Shown here piece after piece: positions 26,012 through 34,360 of a DNA stretch of 64,000 bases (positions within the stretch are counted from its first letter, which is position 1; each line of letters opens with the position of its first letter). The stretch comes from Cyclobacterium amurskyense (GTDB lineage: Bacteria > Bacteroidota > Bacteroidia > Cytophagales > Cyclobacteriaceae). Where the stretch lies: assembly GCF_001050135.1 (NCBI RefSeq), contig NZ_CP012040.1:1984001-2048000 (forward strand), read 5' to 3'. A program made the position numbers and the translations under genes. A model generated the notes under the pieces. That model ran no database searches, was not told where the DNA came from, and worked only from the letters and a program-made list of their open reading frames with translations.

Positions 26012-27481
26012 ATGGCGGATAAAGAAGGTTTCTTAAAATACAAAAGACAACTACCTGGATCCAGATCACCTGAAGAAAGGAAAAAGGATTACCAGGAGAT
26101 ATATAAGCCTTTGGATGACAAAGTGCTCAATCAACAAGCAGCTAGGTGCATGGATTGTGGTGTACCTTTTTGTCACAATGGTTGTCCTCTAGGAAATGTC
26201 ATTCCGGAATTTAATGACGCCGTTTACCAAAAAGAATGGGAGCTGGCTTATCAAATACTCCGTGGAACAAACAATTTTCCAGAATTTACAGGAAGAATAT
26301 GTCCGGCACCTTGTGAAGCAAGTTGCGTATTGGGCATCAATAAAGATCCGGTAGCAATCGAATTGATTGAAAAGAGTATAGCGGAAAAGGCTTATGAGTT
26401 AAACTTGGTAAAGCCAAACATACCTTCTGAAAGAACTGGTAAAAAAGTAGCCGTAATAGGCTCTGGTCCTTCAGGACTTGCAGCAGCTGACCAAATCAAT
26501 CAAGCTGGGCACGAAGTAACTGTTTTTGAAAAAGACAAAGAAGTAGGTGGCTTGCTTCGATACGGTATTCCTGACTTCAAATTGGAGAAATGGGTAATTG
26601 ACCGTAGGGTTGATGTAATGAATGCTGAAGGAGTAATCTTTAGCAAGGATACTGAAGTAGGCTTTAATATTAAAGCTGAAAACATCCTTCAGAACTTCGA
26701 TGCCGTGGTTCTAACTACTGGTGCACAACATCCACGAGACCTAAAAATCAATAACAGGGATGCAAATGGGGTTCATTTTGCAATGGAATTTCTAGGTAAA
26801 CAAAACCAAGTAAATTCAGGAGAATTGGAAAGCAATCCTATCCATGCAAAAGGCAAACATGTAATTGTAATTGGAGGAGGAGATACAGGAAGTGACTGTA
26901 TAGGTACTTCCAATAGACATGGTGCAGCTTCAATTACACAACTTGAATTATTACCTAAGCCTCCACAGTCTAGAAATACCCTAAATCCTTGGCCGGAATG
27001 GCCAATGACTTTGAGAACCTCTAGTTCTCATGAAGAGGGTGCTGATAGAGTATGGTCTGTACTTACCAAAGAGTTTACCAAAGACGAAAATGGTAATGTT
27101 ACAGGACTCACAGTTGTGGATATAGAATGGAAAGAGGAAAATGGCAGAATGCAATTTTTCGAAATCGAAGGAACTGAAAGAACACTTCCATGTGACTTGG
27201 CATTTTTAGCCATCGGTTATTTGGGACCTAAATCAGGTTTATTGAAAGCCTTTGATATAGAGCTATTGGAAAACGGTCTTCCGAAATCCAAAAACTATCA
27301 AAGCTCTGTTCCTAAGGTATTCCTTGCCGGAGACATGAGAAGAGGTCAATCCCTCGTTGTTTGGGCCATTGCAGAAGGGCGTGAATGCGCTGTTGAGGTA
27401 GATAAATTCCTTCAGGGAGAGTCTTCTCTCGCCAGAAGAGATCAATCCTTCTATTCATACGAAGAGACGGCACAGGGCTAA
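26012..27481 (+). CDS. gltD: Glutamate synthase small subunit
   Basis: A 489-residue NADPH-dependent flavoprotein that feeds electrons to GltB. N-terminal cysteines for two [4Fe-4S] clusters are in CMDCGVPFCHNGCPLGN and CPAPCEASCVLG. The FAD-binding site is VAVIGSGPSGLAAADQI and the NADPH-binding site VIVIGGGDTGSDCIG. The C-terminal FAD contact is VFLAGDMRRGQSLVVWAIAE. The start is one base after the gltB stop, so the two are cotranscribed. An intrinsic terminator follows at 27515-27545. Confidence 0.97.
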   Translation: MADKEGFLKYKRQLPGSRSPEERKKDYQEIYKPLDDKVLNQQAARCMDCGVPFCHNGCPLGNVIPEFNDAVYQKEWELAYQILRGTNNFPEFTGRICPAPCEASCVLGINKDPVAIELIEKSIAEKAYELNLVKPNIPSERTGKKVAVIGSGPSGLAAADQINQAGHEVTVFEKDKEVGGLLRYGIPDFKLEKWVIDRRVDVMNAEGVIFSKDTEVGFNIKAENILQNFDAVVLTTGAQHPRDLKINNRDANGVHFAMEFLGKQNQVNSGELESNPIHAKGKHVIVIGGGDTGSDCIGTSNRHGAASITQLELLPKPPQSRNTLNPWPEWPMTLRTSSSHEEGADRVWSVLTKEFTKDENGNVTGLTVVDIEWKEENGRMQFFEIEGTERTLPCDLAFLAIGYLGPKSGLLKAFDIELLENGLPKSKNYQSSVPKVFLAGDMRRGQSLVVWAIAEGRECAVEVDKFLQGESSLARRDQSFYSYEETAQG

Positions 27482-27514
27482 AAAACCCCGCCATATCATT
27501 TAATACATTAATAA

Positions 27515-27545
27515 AGGCAACTCATTTTGGGTTGCCTCTTTTTTT
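27515..27545 (+). terminator. Intrinsic terminator of gltBD
   Basis: Stem AGGCAACTC (27515-27523) with GGGTTGCCT (27529-27537), one mismatch, a short loop, then a run of T from 27539. It sits 34 bases after the gltD stop. Confidence 0.85.
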
Positions 27546-27601
27546 GCCTTCAGTTATTGTTCATTTGAGATTTAGCAAGAATAAGCGCTGAACCATTTTG
27601 T

Positions 27602-27769
27602 CTATTGACTTTTATCCATCTTTTTTACAATCTCTCGAAGCAGATCATTCTGCTCTTTTTTTAACGAAATGAATTTATTGACCCAAGTATAAATCAAATA
27701 AAATGCCCCGATTACTATTGACAAATAAAAGACCATAAAAAATATTGAAACATACGGAATAAGGCTCAT
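27602..27769 (-). CDS. 55-residue single-pass membrane protein
   Basis: A short ORF with good coding character: ATG at 27769, one hydrophobic helix (residues 3-29, LIPYVSIFFMVFYLSIVIGA), then an amphipathic charged tail KKEQNDLLREIVKKMDKSQ and a TAG stop. The topology, N-terminal helix with a short coiled-coil-like cytoplasmic tail, is common among uncharacterised Bacteroidota microproteins. It converges on gltD. I do not recognise the family and give no function. Confidence 0.55.
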   Translation of the reverse strand: MSLIPYVSIFFMVFYLSIVIGAFYLIYTWVNKFISLKKEQNDLLREIVKKMDKSQ

Positions 27770-28257
27770 AAGATTAAAGGTTTAATTAGTCTACATCAAT
27801 TTTATGTACCAATATAATAAAAATGTAGTTCATAATTAAACTTTATCCCCTGAATCAATACCTTTCATGCCCACTATCTACATAAATACACAACTCTGAT
27901 ACAAAAAGGTATACCACCATTCTACCATGAGTATAAATGTTAAATTTTTAGAATTGAATACCATAGCTTAAAGACAATAAAAAAAGAATCCCCTATTTTC
28001 AATTTGATTATCGGATTAGGGAAATTATGCCAACTTATAGGGTGTAGTAACCTATCATAAAAGCCTTAAACATAGCTAGATTTGTAATGTTAAGAATAAA
28101 AAACAATCCCAAAACCTATTTTCGGTTGAAAAATTGCTGAGTAAACCAGGAGAAAGATAAAATTAAGCGATGAAAACTTAAGAACAACGAAAACACAAGG
28201 AATACTACACTTTAACAATATAATTTTTGTAGGCATTAATTTTTATACCTTATCAAA
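27770..28257. other. AT-rich intergenic region before the hydrolase/OsmC operon
   Basis: About 490 bases with no credible ORF. Frequent A/T runs only. ATTTTTG near 28223-28230 is a weak candidate -7 region for the gene at 28258. Confidence 0.45.
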
Positions 28258-29472
28258 ATGAATACCGATAGAATTAAAGTCATAAATGAGAATGGAAATG
28301 AGTTGGCAACCTCCATCGATTTCCCTAACCATCAAAAGCCAAAACAATTTGCCCTATTCGCCCATTGTTTTACTTGCACAAGTCAACTCAATGCGGTTAG
28401 AAACATAAGCCAAGCCCTTAACAATAAAGGAATTGCTGTGGTACGTTTTGATTTTACAGGACTGGGAAAGAGTGAGGGAGACTTTGCCAATAGCCACTTT
28501 GAAGCCAATGTGGACGATCTAATTGCAGTAAACAATTACATTACCAAACATTATCAGGCCCCTAAGCTAATGATTGGTCATTCACTTGGTGGTGCGGCTG
28601 CAATTGTAGCGGCATCAAAACTTGATAATATACAGGCAATTGTAACCATAGGCTCCCCGGCTGATGTACAGCACGTCACAAAACAATTTGAAGGTCAAGT
28701 CAAAGAATTGGAGAAAAATGAAGAAGCAGAGGTGCTGATCGGCGGCAGACAATTTAAAATCAGTGGGGAATTTGTGGATGGATTCAAACAACACAATTTG
28801 CCCGAAACAGTTAAAAAGCTTCGGAAACCAATTTTGGTAATGCATTCCCCCATAGATGAAATCGTAGGGATTAATAATGCCCATGAAATTTACCACAACG
28901 CTAAACATCCTAAAAGCTTTGTTTCCCTAGACAGTGCAGACCATTTACTTACTAAAAAAGAAGACAGTATATATGTTGGAGACATGGTTGCCTCCTGGGC
29001 TTCTCGATACATTGACCTTAGTCCATTTGAAACACCCAACCCTAACAATCATCAGTTGGTGGCCCATTTAAATTTGGTGGACAATAATTTCACTACATTT
29101 ATAAATACCAAAAACCACGGCATTATAGCTGACGAACCCAAAAGTGTGGGAGGCTATGATTTCGGAATGTCTCCTTTTGAGTTGGTATCTGCGGGTCTAT
29201 CAGCCTGCACAGTGATGACCATCAAACTCTATGCAGAACGAAAAAAATGGGACTTGAAAGAAGTGTACACCTATGTAAACCATAGTAAAGAAGTAATTGA
29301 AGGAGAAAACAAGGATGTTTTTGCAAAATCGCTGGAGTTTGTTGGCAATCTGGATGAAAAACAAAGAGAGCGATTAAGAGATATTGCATCAAAATGTCCC
29401 GTTCACAGAACTTTGCAACAACCTTCAACAATCAAAACTGAGATGAAAAATGAACAAATCGATAAAACATAA
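28258..29472 (+). CDS. Alpha/beta-hydrolase / OsmC-family fusion protein
   Basis: A 404-residue two-domain protein. Residues 1-250 are an alpha/beta hydrolase with nucleophile elbow GHSLGGAAAIVAAS and a catalytic-His region SLDSADHLLTKKED. Residues 270-400 are an OsmC/Ohr-type domain with paired redox cysteines in SAGLSACTVMTIKLYAERKK and ASKCPVHRTLQQP. OsmC proteins reduce organic hydroperoxides; the fused hydrolase may release or process a lipid ester substrate. This fusion is a recurrent architecture in bacteria, so the single long frame is genuine. The next gene overlaps it by 23 bases and msrA follows, giving an oxidative-damage theme. Confidence 0.92.
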   Translation: MNTDRIKVINENGNELATSIDFPNHQKPKQFALFAHCFTCTSQLNAVRNISQALNNKGIAVVRFDFTGLGKSEGDFANSHFEANVDDLIAVNNYITKHYQAPKLMIGHSLGGAAAIVAASKLDNIQAIVTIGSPADVQHVTKQFEGQVKELEKNEEAEVLIGGRQFKISGEFVDGFKQHNLPETVKKLRKPILVMHSPIDEIVGINNAHEIYHNAKHPKSFVSLDSADHLLTKKEDSIYVGDMVASWASRYIDLSPFETPNPNNHQLVAHLNLVDNNFTTFINTKNHGIIADEPKSVGGYDFGMSPFELVSAGLSACTVMTIKLYAERKKWDLKEVYTYVNHSKEVIEGENKDVFAKSLEFVGNLDEKQRERLRDIASKCPVHRTLQQPSTIKTEMKNEQIDKT

Positions 29473-29731
29473 ACCTTCACAAAATCGTTTTGAACTTGAA
29501 TTAGAAAAAGGGCAAATTGCCTACATTTCGTATAGAAGAAAAAACGATCATCTGGACCTGATTCACTCTGAAGTTCCACAATCGCAAAGAGGGCAAGGCA
29601 TAGGAAAACTGTTGGTTCTTAATACCCTTAAACAAATAGAAAAAGAAGGTTTTACAGCCACAGCTTATTGCCCTTTTATAAAGGCAATAGTCAGGGACAG
29701 TGAGAAATGGAAAAACATTATCAATTATTAA
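29450..29731 (+). CDS. Short GNAT N-acetyltransferase (COG2388/YjdJ type)
   Basis: A 93-residue minimal GNAT domain. The acetyl-CoA-binding loop is visible as VPQSQRGQGIGKLLVLNTLK, followed by TATAYCPFIKAIVRD, the hallmark ending of this compact subgroup. The gene starts inside the 3' end of the hydrolase/OsmC gene and is followed by msrA 12 bases later, so translational coupling is likely. Substrate unknown. Confidence 0.88.
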   Translation: MNKSIKHKPSQNRFELELEKGQIAYISYRRKNDHLDLIHSEVPQSQRGQGIGKLLVLNTLKQIEKEGFTATAYCPFIKAIVRDSEKWKNIINY

Positions 29732-29743
29732 ATAGGGATAAAA

Positions 29744-30238
29744 ATGGAAGATTTAAAAAAGGCTTATTTGGCTGGCGGATGTTTTTGGGGAATGGAAGAC
29801 CTATTCCGTACACAGAAAGGCGTTAAAGATACAGAAGTAGGATATATCGGTGGAGAAAATGATAACCCGACCTATAGAAATCACCCAGGGCATGCCGAAG
29901 GCATTGAAATTATTTATGACCAAAATGAGACGACATTTAAGGATTTATTGGACTATTTTTTCCGAATCCATAACCCTACGACCGTAGATCGTCAAGGCAA
30001 TGATATTGGATCGAGTTATCGCTCAGCAATCTTCATCCAAAATGAGGAAGAAAAAAAAGTAGCCGAAGAAATGATTAAAATTGTCAATAATTCAAACAAG
30101 TGGGACGGTAAGGTAGCCACTACTTTAGAACCTTTTAGTACATTCTGGCCAGCGGAACCAGAGCATCAGGATTACTTAGTAAGGTATCCAAATGGCTATA
30201 CTTGTCATTTTGAACGGTTTGAAGAAAGCTACCTGTAA
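29744..30238 (+). CDS. msrA: Peptide methionine sulfoxide reductase A
   Basis: A 164-residue MsrA that reduces the S-epimer of methionine sulfoxide. The catalytic Cys13 is in AGGCFWGMEDLFR; the conserved core has VGYIGGENDNPTYRN and HAEGIEIIYD. The C-terminal end lacks the additional resolving cysteines of longer MsrA, though one Cys occurs in YPNGYTCHFERFEE. No msrB is adjacent. Third gene of a probable operon with the OsmC fusion and GNAT, ended by the terminator at 30246-30285. Confidence 0.95.
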   Translation: MEDLKKAYLAGGCFWGMEDLFRTQKGVKDTEVGYIGGENDNPTYRNHPGHAEGIEIIYDQNETTFKDLLDYFFRIHNPTTVDRQGNDIGSSYRSAIFIQNEEEKKVAEEMIKIVNNSNKWDGKVATTLEPFSTFWPAEPEHQDYLVRYPNGYTCHFERFEESYL

Positions 30239-30245
30239 AAACGAA

Positions 30246-30289
30246 TTTGAAAACACCCTAAAATAAGTATTGGGGTGTTTTCAAATTTT
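30246..30289 (+). terminator. Intrinsic terminator of the OsmC-GNAT-msrA operon
   Basis: A perfect 13-bp stem TTTGAAAACACCC (30246-30258) with GGGTGTTTTCAAA (30273-30285), then TTTT. It lies 8 bases after the msrA stop and may also serve the converging kinase gene. Confidence 0.88.
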
Positions 30290-30317
30290 AACTCCACCTC
30301 TGCACTATTAGCCTTGA

Positions 30318-31751
30318 TTAAGCGCTAGTTATTTCATGAATAGTAAAATAAAACTTACTACCTTTCCCCAGTTCAGATTCCATCCAGATTTTCCCCCCAT
30401 GTAGGTCCACAATCTTCCTACAATGAGCAAGCCCTATACCTGTTCCTTCATAATCCTTACCTGCATGTAAGCGTTGGTAAATAATAAAAATCTTTTCTTT
30501 GTATTCAGGTGATATTCCTATTCCGTTGTCTGAAACACAAAATTTCCAATCTCCTTCTTCTTTAGAAGCAGAGACACTTATTTCAGCTGGCCTATTTGGG
30601 TCTCTGAACTTTATTGCATTGCCTATCAGGTTTTGAAACAACAACTTGATCTCTACTTCATAACCCCATATTATCGGAAGTTCACTCACCTTTATTACAG
30701 CATTTGTTTCCTTTATCAAGGGGTCGAAGTCATCCTGTACCATTGCCAAAACAACATTACAATCAACTGACTCTAATTTTGTGTTGGACCCTATTCTTGA
30801 ATAATCTAACAAACCCTTAATTAGAAGACTCATACGGGTGGTGGCTTCGGTAATGAAATACATAAACTTGAGCCCCATCTCATCAAGTTCTGTTGAATAA
30901 TTCTCCTTCAAAAGCCCTGTAAAACTCAAAACATTACGCAAAGGTTCTTGAAGGTCATGGGAAGCTATATAGGCAAATTGCTCTAACTCTTTGTTCTTAT
31001 TTTGTAATTGTTGATTGTATTTTTCTAGTTCTTTTTCAACCTTCTTTCTCTTGGTAATATCACGAATAGCAGCACTAACAAGCATTCCTTCTTCCGTTTC
31101 CAAAGGACTCAATGAGATTTCAACGGGGAAGTTTTTTCCGGATTTTTTCTTCCCATACAATTCCATCCCCTGGCCCATATTTCTGGTTTTAGGTTTAGAA
31201 GTATATTTAGATCTATTGGCCCTGTGATATTTAAGAAACTTATCAGGAATCAATAGCTCCACTTCTTTACCTAAAAGCTCTTCCTTTTTATATCCGAAAA
31301 GTTTTTCTGTCTGTGCATTAATCAATACTATTTCTCCGGCTTTATTTACAATTACCATTGCATCCGGTGCAGTCTCTAAAAGCGCTTGCGCCTTACTATT
31401 TGCTTTTTCGTATTGACTAACCAAACGAACAATACTAGAAATACCAGAAATTTTACCATTCTGATCTTTGATAGGTGAGTATTGTATTGAAGCAGCCCGT
31501 CTCTTCTTCTCTTTATTAATATAATCGGTACGAATAGGCTTTAATGACTCATTAAAGAGTAAAGTTTCAACAATGTTTTCAAATCCCTGATTTTCGCAGT
31601 CTTTGAAAAACTCCTTGTAATTTCTACCTATCAATTCAGTCGCTGAATACCCTAGTAAATCACATCCTGCCTTATTGCAATAATTTATTTCCCATGCCAA
31701 GTTTAGTCCAAATATGGCATCAAATGTACTGTCTAAAATGTGTTGTCCCAT
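30318..31751 (-). CDS. PAS-domain sensor histidine kinase
   Basis: A 477-residue soluble kinase without membrane segments. PAS1 is about residues 3-110 and PAS2 about 120-235 (LLETAPDAMVIVNKAGEIVL, LFGYKKEELLGKEVELLIPD). A coiled-coil linker (about 236-257) follows. The DHp domain has His265 in FAYIASHDLQEPLRNVLSFT, the phytochrome-like subgroup. The ATPase domain has LLFQNLIGNAIKF, FCVSDNGIGI and GTGIGLAHCRKIVD. No response regulator is adjacent, so it is an orphan. PAS2 is preceded by a typical S-box and could bind a small ligand or cofactor. Confidence 0.93.
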   Translation of the reverse strand: MGQHILDSTFDAIFGLNLAWEINYCNKAGCDLLGYSATELIGRNYKEFFKDCENQGFENIVETLLFNESLKPIRTDYINKEKKRRAASIQYSPIKDQNGKISGISSIVRLVSQYEKANSKAQALLETAPDAMVIVNKAGEIVLINAQTEKLFGYKKEELLGKEVELLIPDKFLKYHRANRSKYTSKPKTRNMGQGMELYGKKKSGKNFPVEISLSPLETEEGMLVSAAIRDITKRKKVEKELEKYNQQLQNKNKELEQFAYIASHDLQEPLRNVLSFTGLLKENYSTELDEMGLKFMYFITEATTRMSLLIKGLLDYSRIGSNTKLESVDCNVVLAMVQDDFDPLIKETNAVIKVSELPIIWGYEVEIKLLFQNLIGNAIKFRDPNRPAEISVSASKEEGDWKFCVSDNGIGISPEYKEKIFIIYQRLHAGKDYEGTGIGLAHCRKIVDLHGGKIWMESELGKGSKFYFTIHEITSA

Positions 31752-31881
31752 TAAAAGGTGTATTTACGAAGGGTTTAATAGTAAATTCTGAATTCATTAT
31801 TAACCAAATAAAATTCAGAACAACAGGGTATATAGTCCAAAATCTAATCGCATTTATATACCGAATACTCACGGTTGAGAT

Positions 31882-32003
31882 TTAACCCGAAATATGCAAT
31901 AGACAATCTATTACGTGCTGAAATCGCTTCAAAATCAGCCACTTCATTGCTGTTTTCAATTTCACCATAGCGGTGCTATGCTAAAATCTCCAAACAGCCT
32001 GAT
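31882..32003 (+). repeat. Left half of the structured intergenic repeat, copy D (IS-interrupted)
   Basis: Matches the first ~122 bases of the intact repeat at 53486-53703, from TTAACCCGAAATATGCAATA to CTCCAAACAGCCTGAT. The IS begins at 32004. The last five bases CTGAT (31999-32003) recur after the IS at 33531-33535, the apparent target duplication. Confidence 0.9.
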
Positions 32004-32062
32004 GTCTCGTCCTGAAAATGGTTGACACTTTTGTTTTTCAAATATAGTAAGTGTTTTAATTT

Positions 32063-33073
32063 CTAAGAAGTTTCATTTAACTTACAGTACCACGATAAAG
32101 CGGAGGCAAGCTCTGCTGAGGAGCAACTTGCCAAGGAATAGTCGTTTGGTCCGATAGCGTTGCTATTTTCAGACCGGGCCTTGACAGGTTCGGTCTTCTT
32201 TTTCCAATTATATTTCTTTCCAATAACGCGTTCGGTATCATGCCTTGTAAAACCTTCGTCATGTACTTGGTTAGGTGTTAGATTTCCTAAACTCTCGTGT
32301 GGTCTCATATCATTATAGATTTTGATAATTTTAATGATGTATTTTTTCGGGTTGATATTTGTTTCTCCTGCAATATCCTCCAGCCACTCTTCCTTTAGGA
32401 TTCCATTTACTCTTTCCGCTATGGCATTTTCATGTGGTGAAGCGGGCTTCGTCATACTGATCCAAACTTTCTTCTTTTTCAATAGGTCGGTGTAATCATA
32501 ACTGCAGTACTGTACCCCACGGTCCGAATGATGGACAAGGGAATAATGGTTAATGTTTTCTTGAGACTGGAAAGCCACCTTCAGGGCTTCAAGTGCTGAT
32601 TCAGCCTTCAGATCCAGAGAAAGATTCCAGCCCACTATTTTCTGGGAATAAGCATCCGTAATAAGATACAGATACATGACTTGCCCATTTAGTAAAAGGT
32701 AGGTAATATCGGAAACCCATAACTGGTTGGGCCTGTAGACAACCATGTTTTCTACCAGGTTATGGTACTTCCTAAGCCAATGATGGCTTTGGGTAGTGAA
32801 AAACTTCCTTTTTCTTTTGGTTACTAATAACCCGTTCACTCGAAGCAAATCAAACAGTTTATCCCTGCCTATCTTGATTTTCATTCCTATTAGGTCTTTC
32901 TGAATCAGAGGGTTTATCTTTCTCAACCCCCATCTGGATGTTTTGGCCTTCTTTCTGATCTTTAAAACAAGACTCAAGACCACCTCTTCCTCAAATGCCC
33001 CGCGGTAAATATAATTTAAAGCTTTATAGTAGCCCTGCCTGCTCTTGCCAAACAATTCACAAAGTTGGGCCAA
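32063..33073 (-). CDS. IS3-family transposase OrfB (copy 2)
   Basis: A 336-residue DDE transposase. The N-terminal HTH_21-like part begins QLCELFGKSRQGYYKALNYI. The rve core has the three catalytic acids in LWVSDITYLLLNG, LVHHSDRGVQYCS and ENAIAERVNGILKEEW, with the usual HESLGNLTPNQVH near the end. The C-terminus extends by about 40 residues past RHDTERVIGKKYNWKKK to a stop close to the IS end. The frame is open upstream of the TTG at 33073 and in the -1 frame relative to orfA, so the active protein is probably an OrfAB fusion. Confidence 0.94.
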   Translation of the reverse strand: MAQLCELFGKSRQGYYKALNYIYRGAFEEEVVLSLVLKIRKKAKTSRWGLRKINPLIQKDLIGMKIKIGRDKLFDLLRVNGLLVTKRKRKFFTTQSHHWLRKYHNLVENMVVYRPNQLWVSDITYLLLNGQVMYLYLITDAYSQKIVGWNLSLDLKAESALEALKVAFQSQENINHYSLVHHSDRGVQYCSYDYTDLLKKKKVWISMTKPASPHENAIAERVNGILKEEWLEDIAGETNINPKKYIIKIIKIYNDMRPHESLGNLTPNQVHDEGFTRHDTERVIGKKYNWKKKTEPVKARSENSNAIGPNDYSLASCSSAELASALSWYCKLNETS

Positions 33074-33075
33074 AC

Positions 33076-33468
33076 TTACTTTTGGTTCTTCTTCTCTGAG
33101 TCTTTGAACTGTTTGGCACCAGACTTTTTTTCAAGATCTAGCCCATATTCTTCTTTGGCAATATCTACCATGATCTGGTATGCCCTGCCCTTCAAACGGC
33201 TAAGCTTCAGCTCTTCTTCAAGTTGCCTTATACGGGCTTTTAACTCACTATTGGAATCCTCTTTTATTGCCATGTTTTTTAAAATCGGAAGAGGATCTTT
33301 AGGAAGCCTTCTTTCAAGACCAGCAAAAATCCTCATCCATTCCAAGATAGCGGATTTGCTTTTAATTCCATAAATATGCCTTGCCTGTTCTTTGCTTAAA
33401 GTACCTGAAAGTACTTCCATAACGATTTTTCTCCTTGCATCTTCGGAGAACTTTTGTAATTCACTCAT
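33076..33468 (-). CDS. IS3-family transposase OrfA (copy 2)
   Basis: A 130-residue protein identical to the copy-1 OrfA at 718-1110: helix-turn-helix (about 5-55) then a leucine-zipper-type coiled coil (about 70-100). The last codons, read CAA AAG TAA on the minus strand, provide an A4 slippery stretch (33080-33083) in front of the OrfB frame. Confidence 0.94.
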   Translation of the reverse strand: MSELQKFSEDARRKIVMEVLSGTLSKEQARHIYGIKSKSAILEWMRIFAGLERRLPKDPLPILKNMAIKEDSNSELKARIRQLEEELKLSRLKGRAYQIMVDIAKEEYGLDLEKKSGAKQFKDSEKKNQK

Positions 33469-33530
33469 TTTGTCCGATTATAGGTTTACAATTTTTAATT
33501 AAATTGTGTCAACCTATTTCAGTACACGAC

Positions 33531-33631
33531 CTGATTTTCTAGCGATTGCAACACTTCCCGTAAACACGGGACAGGCTTCACCCCTGACTATTGTCAGGAC
33601 GGAGAAATCCTATTACATAATCCGGCTTTAA
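33531..33631 (+). repeat. Right half of the structured intergenic repeat, copy D
   Basis: Continues the repeat broken by the IS: CTGATTTTCTAGCGATTGCA, then the CCCGTAAACACGGG mini-hairpin, CCCTGAC/GTCAGG, and the end CCGGCTTTAA. With 31882-32003 it reconstitutes one full element. The stretch to the next gene (33632-33765) has a repeated CAAGCTTG (33732-33739 region and again about 14 bases on) that may act as a 3' end for the acetyltransferase gene. Confidence 0.88.
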
Positions 33632-33765
33632 TAGAATACATGGAATTGAAAGGCTTGTTATTCCAATATTTCTTTGTACAATGGTAAACACATATCCGTT
33701 TTTAGATTTAAATTTATACTTTTAACAGGGCAAGCTTGAATTTACAAGCTTGAATAGCCATCCAT

Positions 33766-34350
33766 TTACAGGTCATGTTTAAGGTTTTTCCGAACAGCGC
33801 AAGGATTTCCAAATGCCAAAACATCATCAGGAATATTCTTCGTTACCACACTTCCAGATCCTACGGTTACATTATTCCCAATTTTCACTCCTGGCAAAAT
33901 GACTGTATTTCCACCTATCCATACATTGTCCCCAATGGTAACTGGCTTCGAAGATGTTAAATAACGGGAACCATTATTTGCATCTACAATTCTTTCAGAA
34001 GCATTCAAAGGGTGGACAGAAGTATATATTTGCACATAAGGGCCAATCAATCCATTCTTTCCAATTGTGATGTAATTGTTGTCCAAAAACATGCAGTTTA
34101 GGTTTACAAAGGTATTTTGACCAATTGAAATATTAGGGCCGTAATCACAATAAAAGGGCGCCTCAATCCATACACCTATACCAATTTTCGCTAATAAAGC
34201 TGTCAGAATCTGCTCTCGCTCTTTTAAATCCTCCGAGTCAAGGTTATTGTATTGCTTTATGAGCTTCCTTGCATTATGGTACATTTTCAGTAATTCCGGA
34301 TCTCTGGAATTATAAAGGTCTCCATTAAGCATTTTCTCTTTCTCTGTCAT
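33766..34350 (-). CDS. Maltose/galactoside O-acetyltransferase family protein (LbH fold)
   Basis: About 194 residues with the layout of sugar O-acetyltransferases (Maa/LacA/NodL): an N-terminal Mac domain (TEKEKMLNGDLYNSRDPELL) and a left-handed beta-helix of hexapeptide repeats. It includes PFYCDYGPNISIGQNTFVNL, the catalytic-His region TSVHPLNASERI and VWIGGNTVILPGVKIGNNVT. It transfers acetyl from acetyl-CoA to a sugar hydroxyl in the cytosol. I chose the ATG at 34350 because relatives start MTEKEKML; the frame extends to 34395, overlapping the upstream mechanosensitive-channel gene. With that start the gap to the channel gene is 10 bases, suggesting cotranscription. Confidence 0.92.
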   Translation of the reverse strand: MTEKEKMLNGDLYNSRDPELLKMYHNARKLIKQYNNLDSEDLKEREQILTALLAKIGIGVWIEAPFYCDYGPNISIGQNTFVNLNCMFLDNNYITIGKNGLIGPYVQIYTSVHPLNASERIVDANNGSRYLTSSKPVTIGDNVWIGGNTVILPGVKIGNNVTVGSGSVVTKNIPDDVLAFGNPCAVRKNLKHDL

Positions 34351-34360
34351 GCTGATTTTT

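Larger units (their letters stand above)
32004..33530 (-). mobile_element. IS3-family insertion sequence, copy 2 (complete, 1527 bp)
   Basis: Complete element with both ends visible. The 25-base terminal repeats match at about 20 positions; outer parts are GTCTCGTCCTGAAAATGG (left) and GTCGTGTACTGAAATAGG (right, inverted), both followed by TTGACAC. It is flanked by a 5-base direct repeat CTGAT (31999-32003 and 33531-33535). It contains orfA and orfB on the minus strand. The length and two-frame layout fit IS3, IS150-like. It interrupts a member of the structured intergenic repeat family. Confidence 0.93.

Noticed and set aside
28258..29472. Sequencing error fusing two genes (hydrolase and OsmC)
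   Set aside because: The hydrolase-OsmC fusion is a known recurrent architecture and the frame is continuous.
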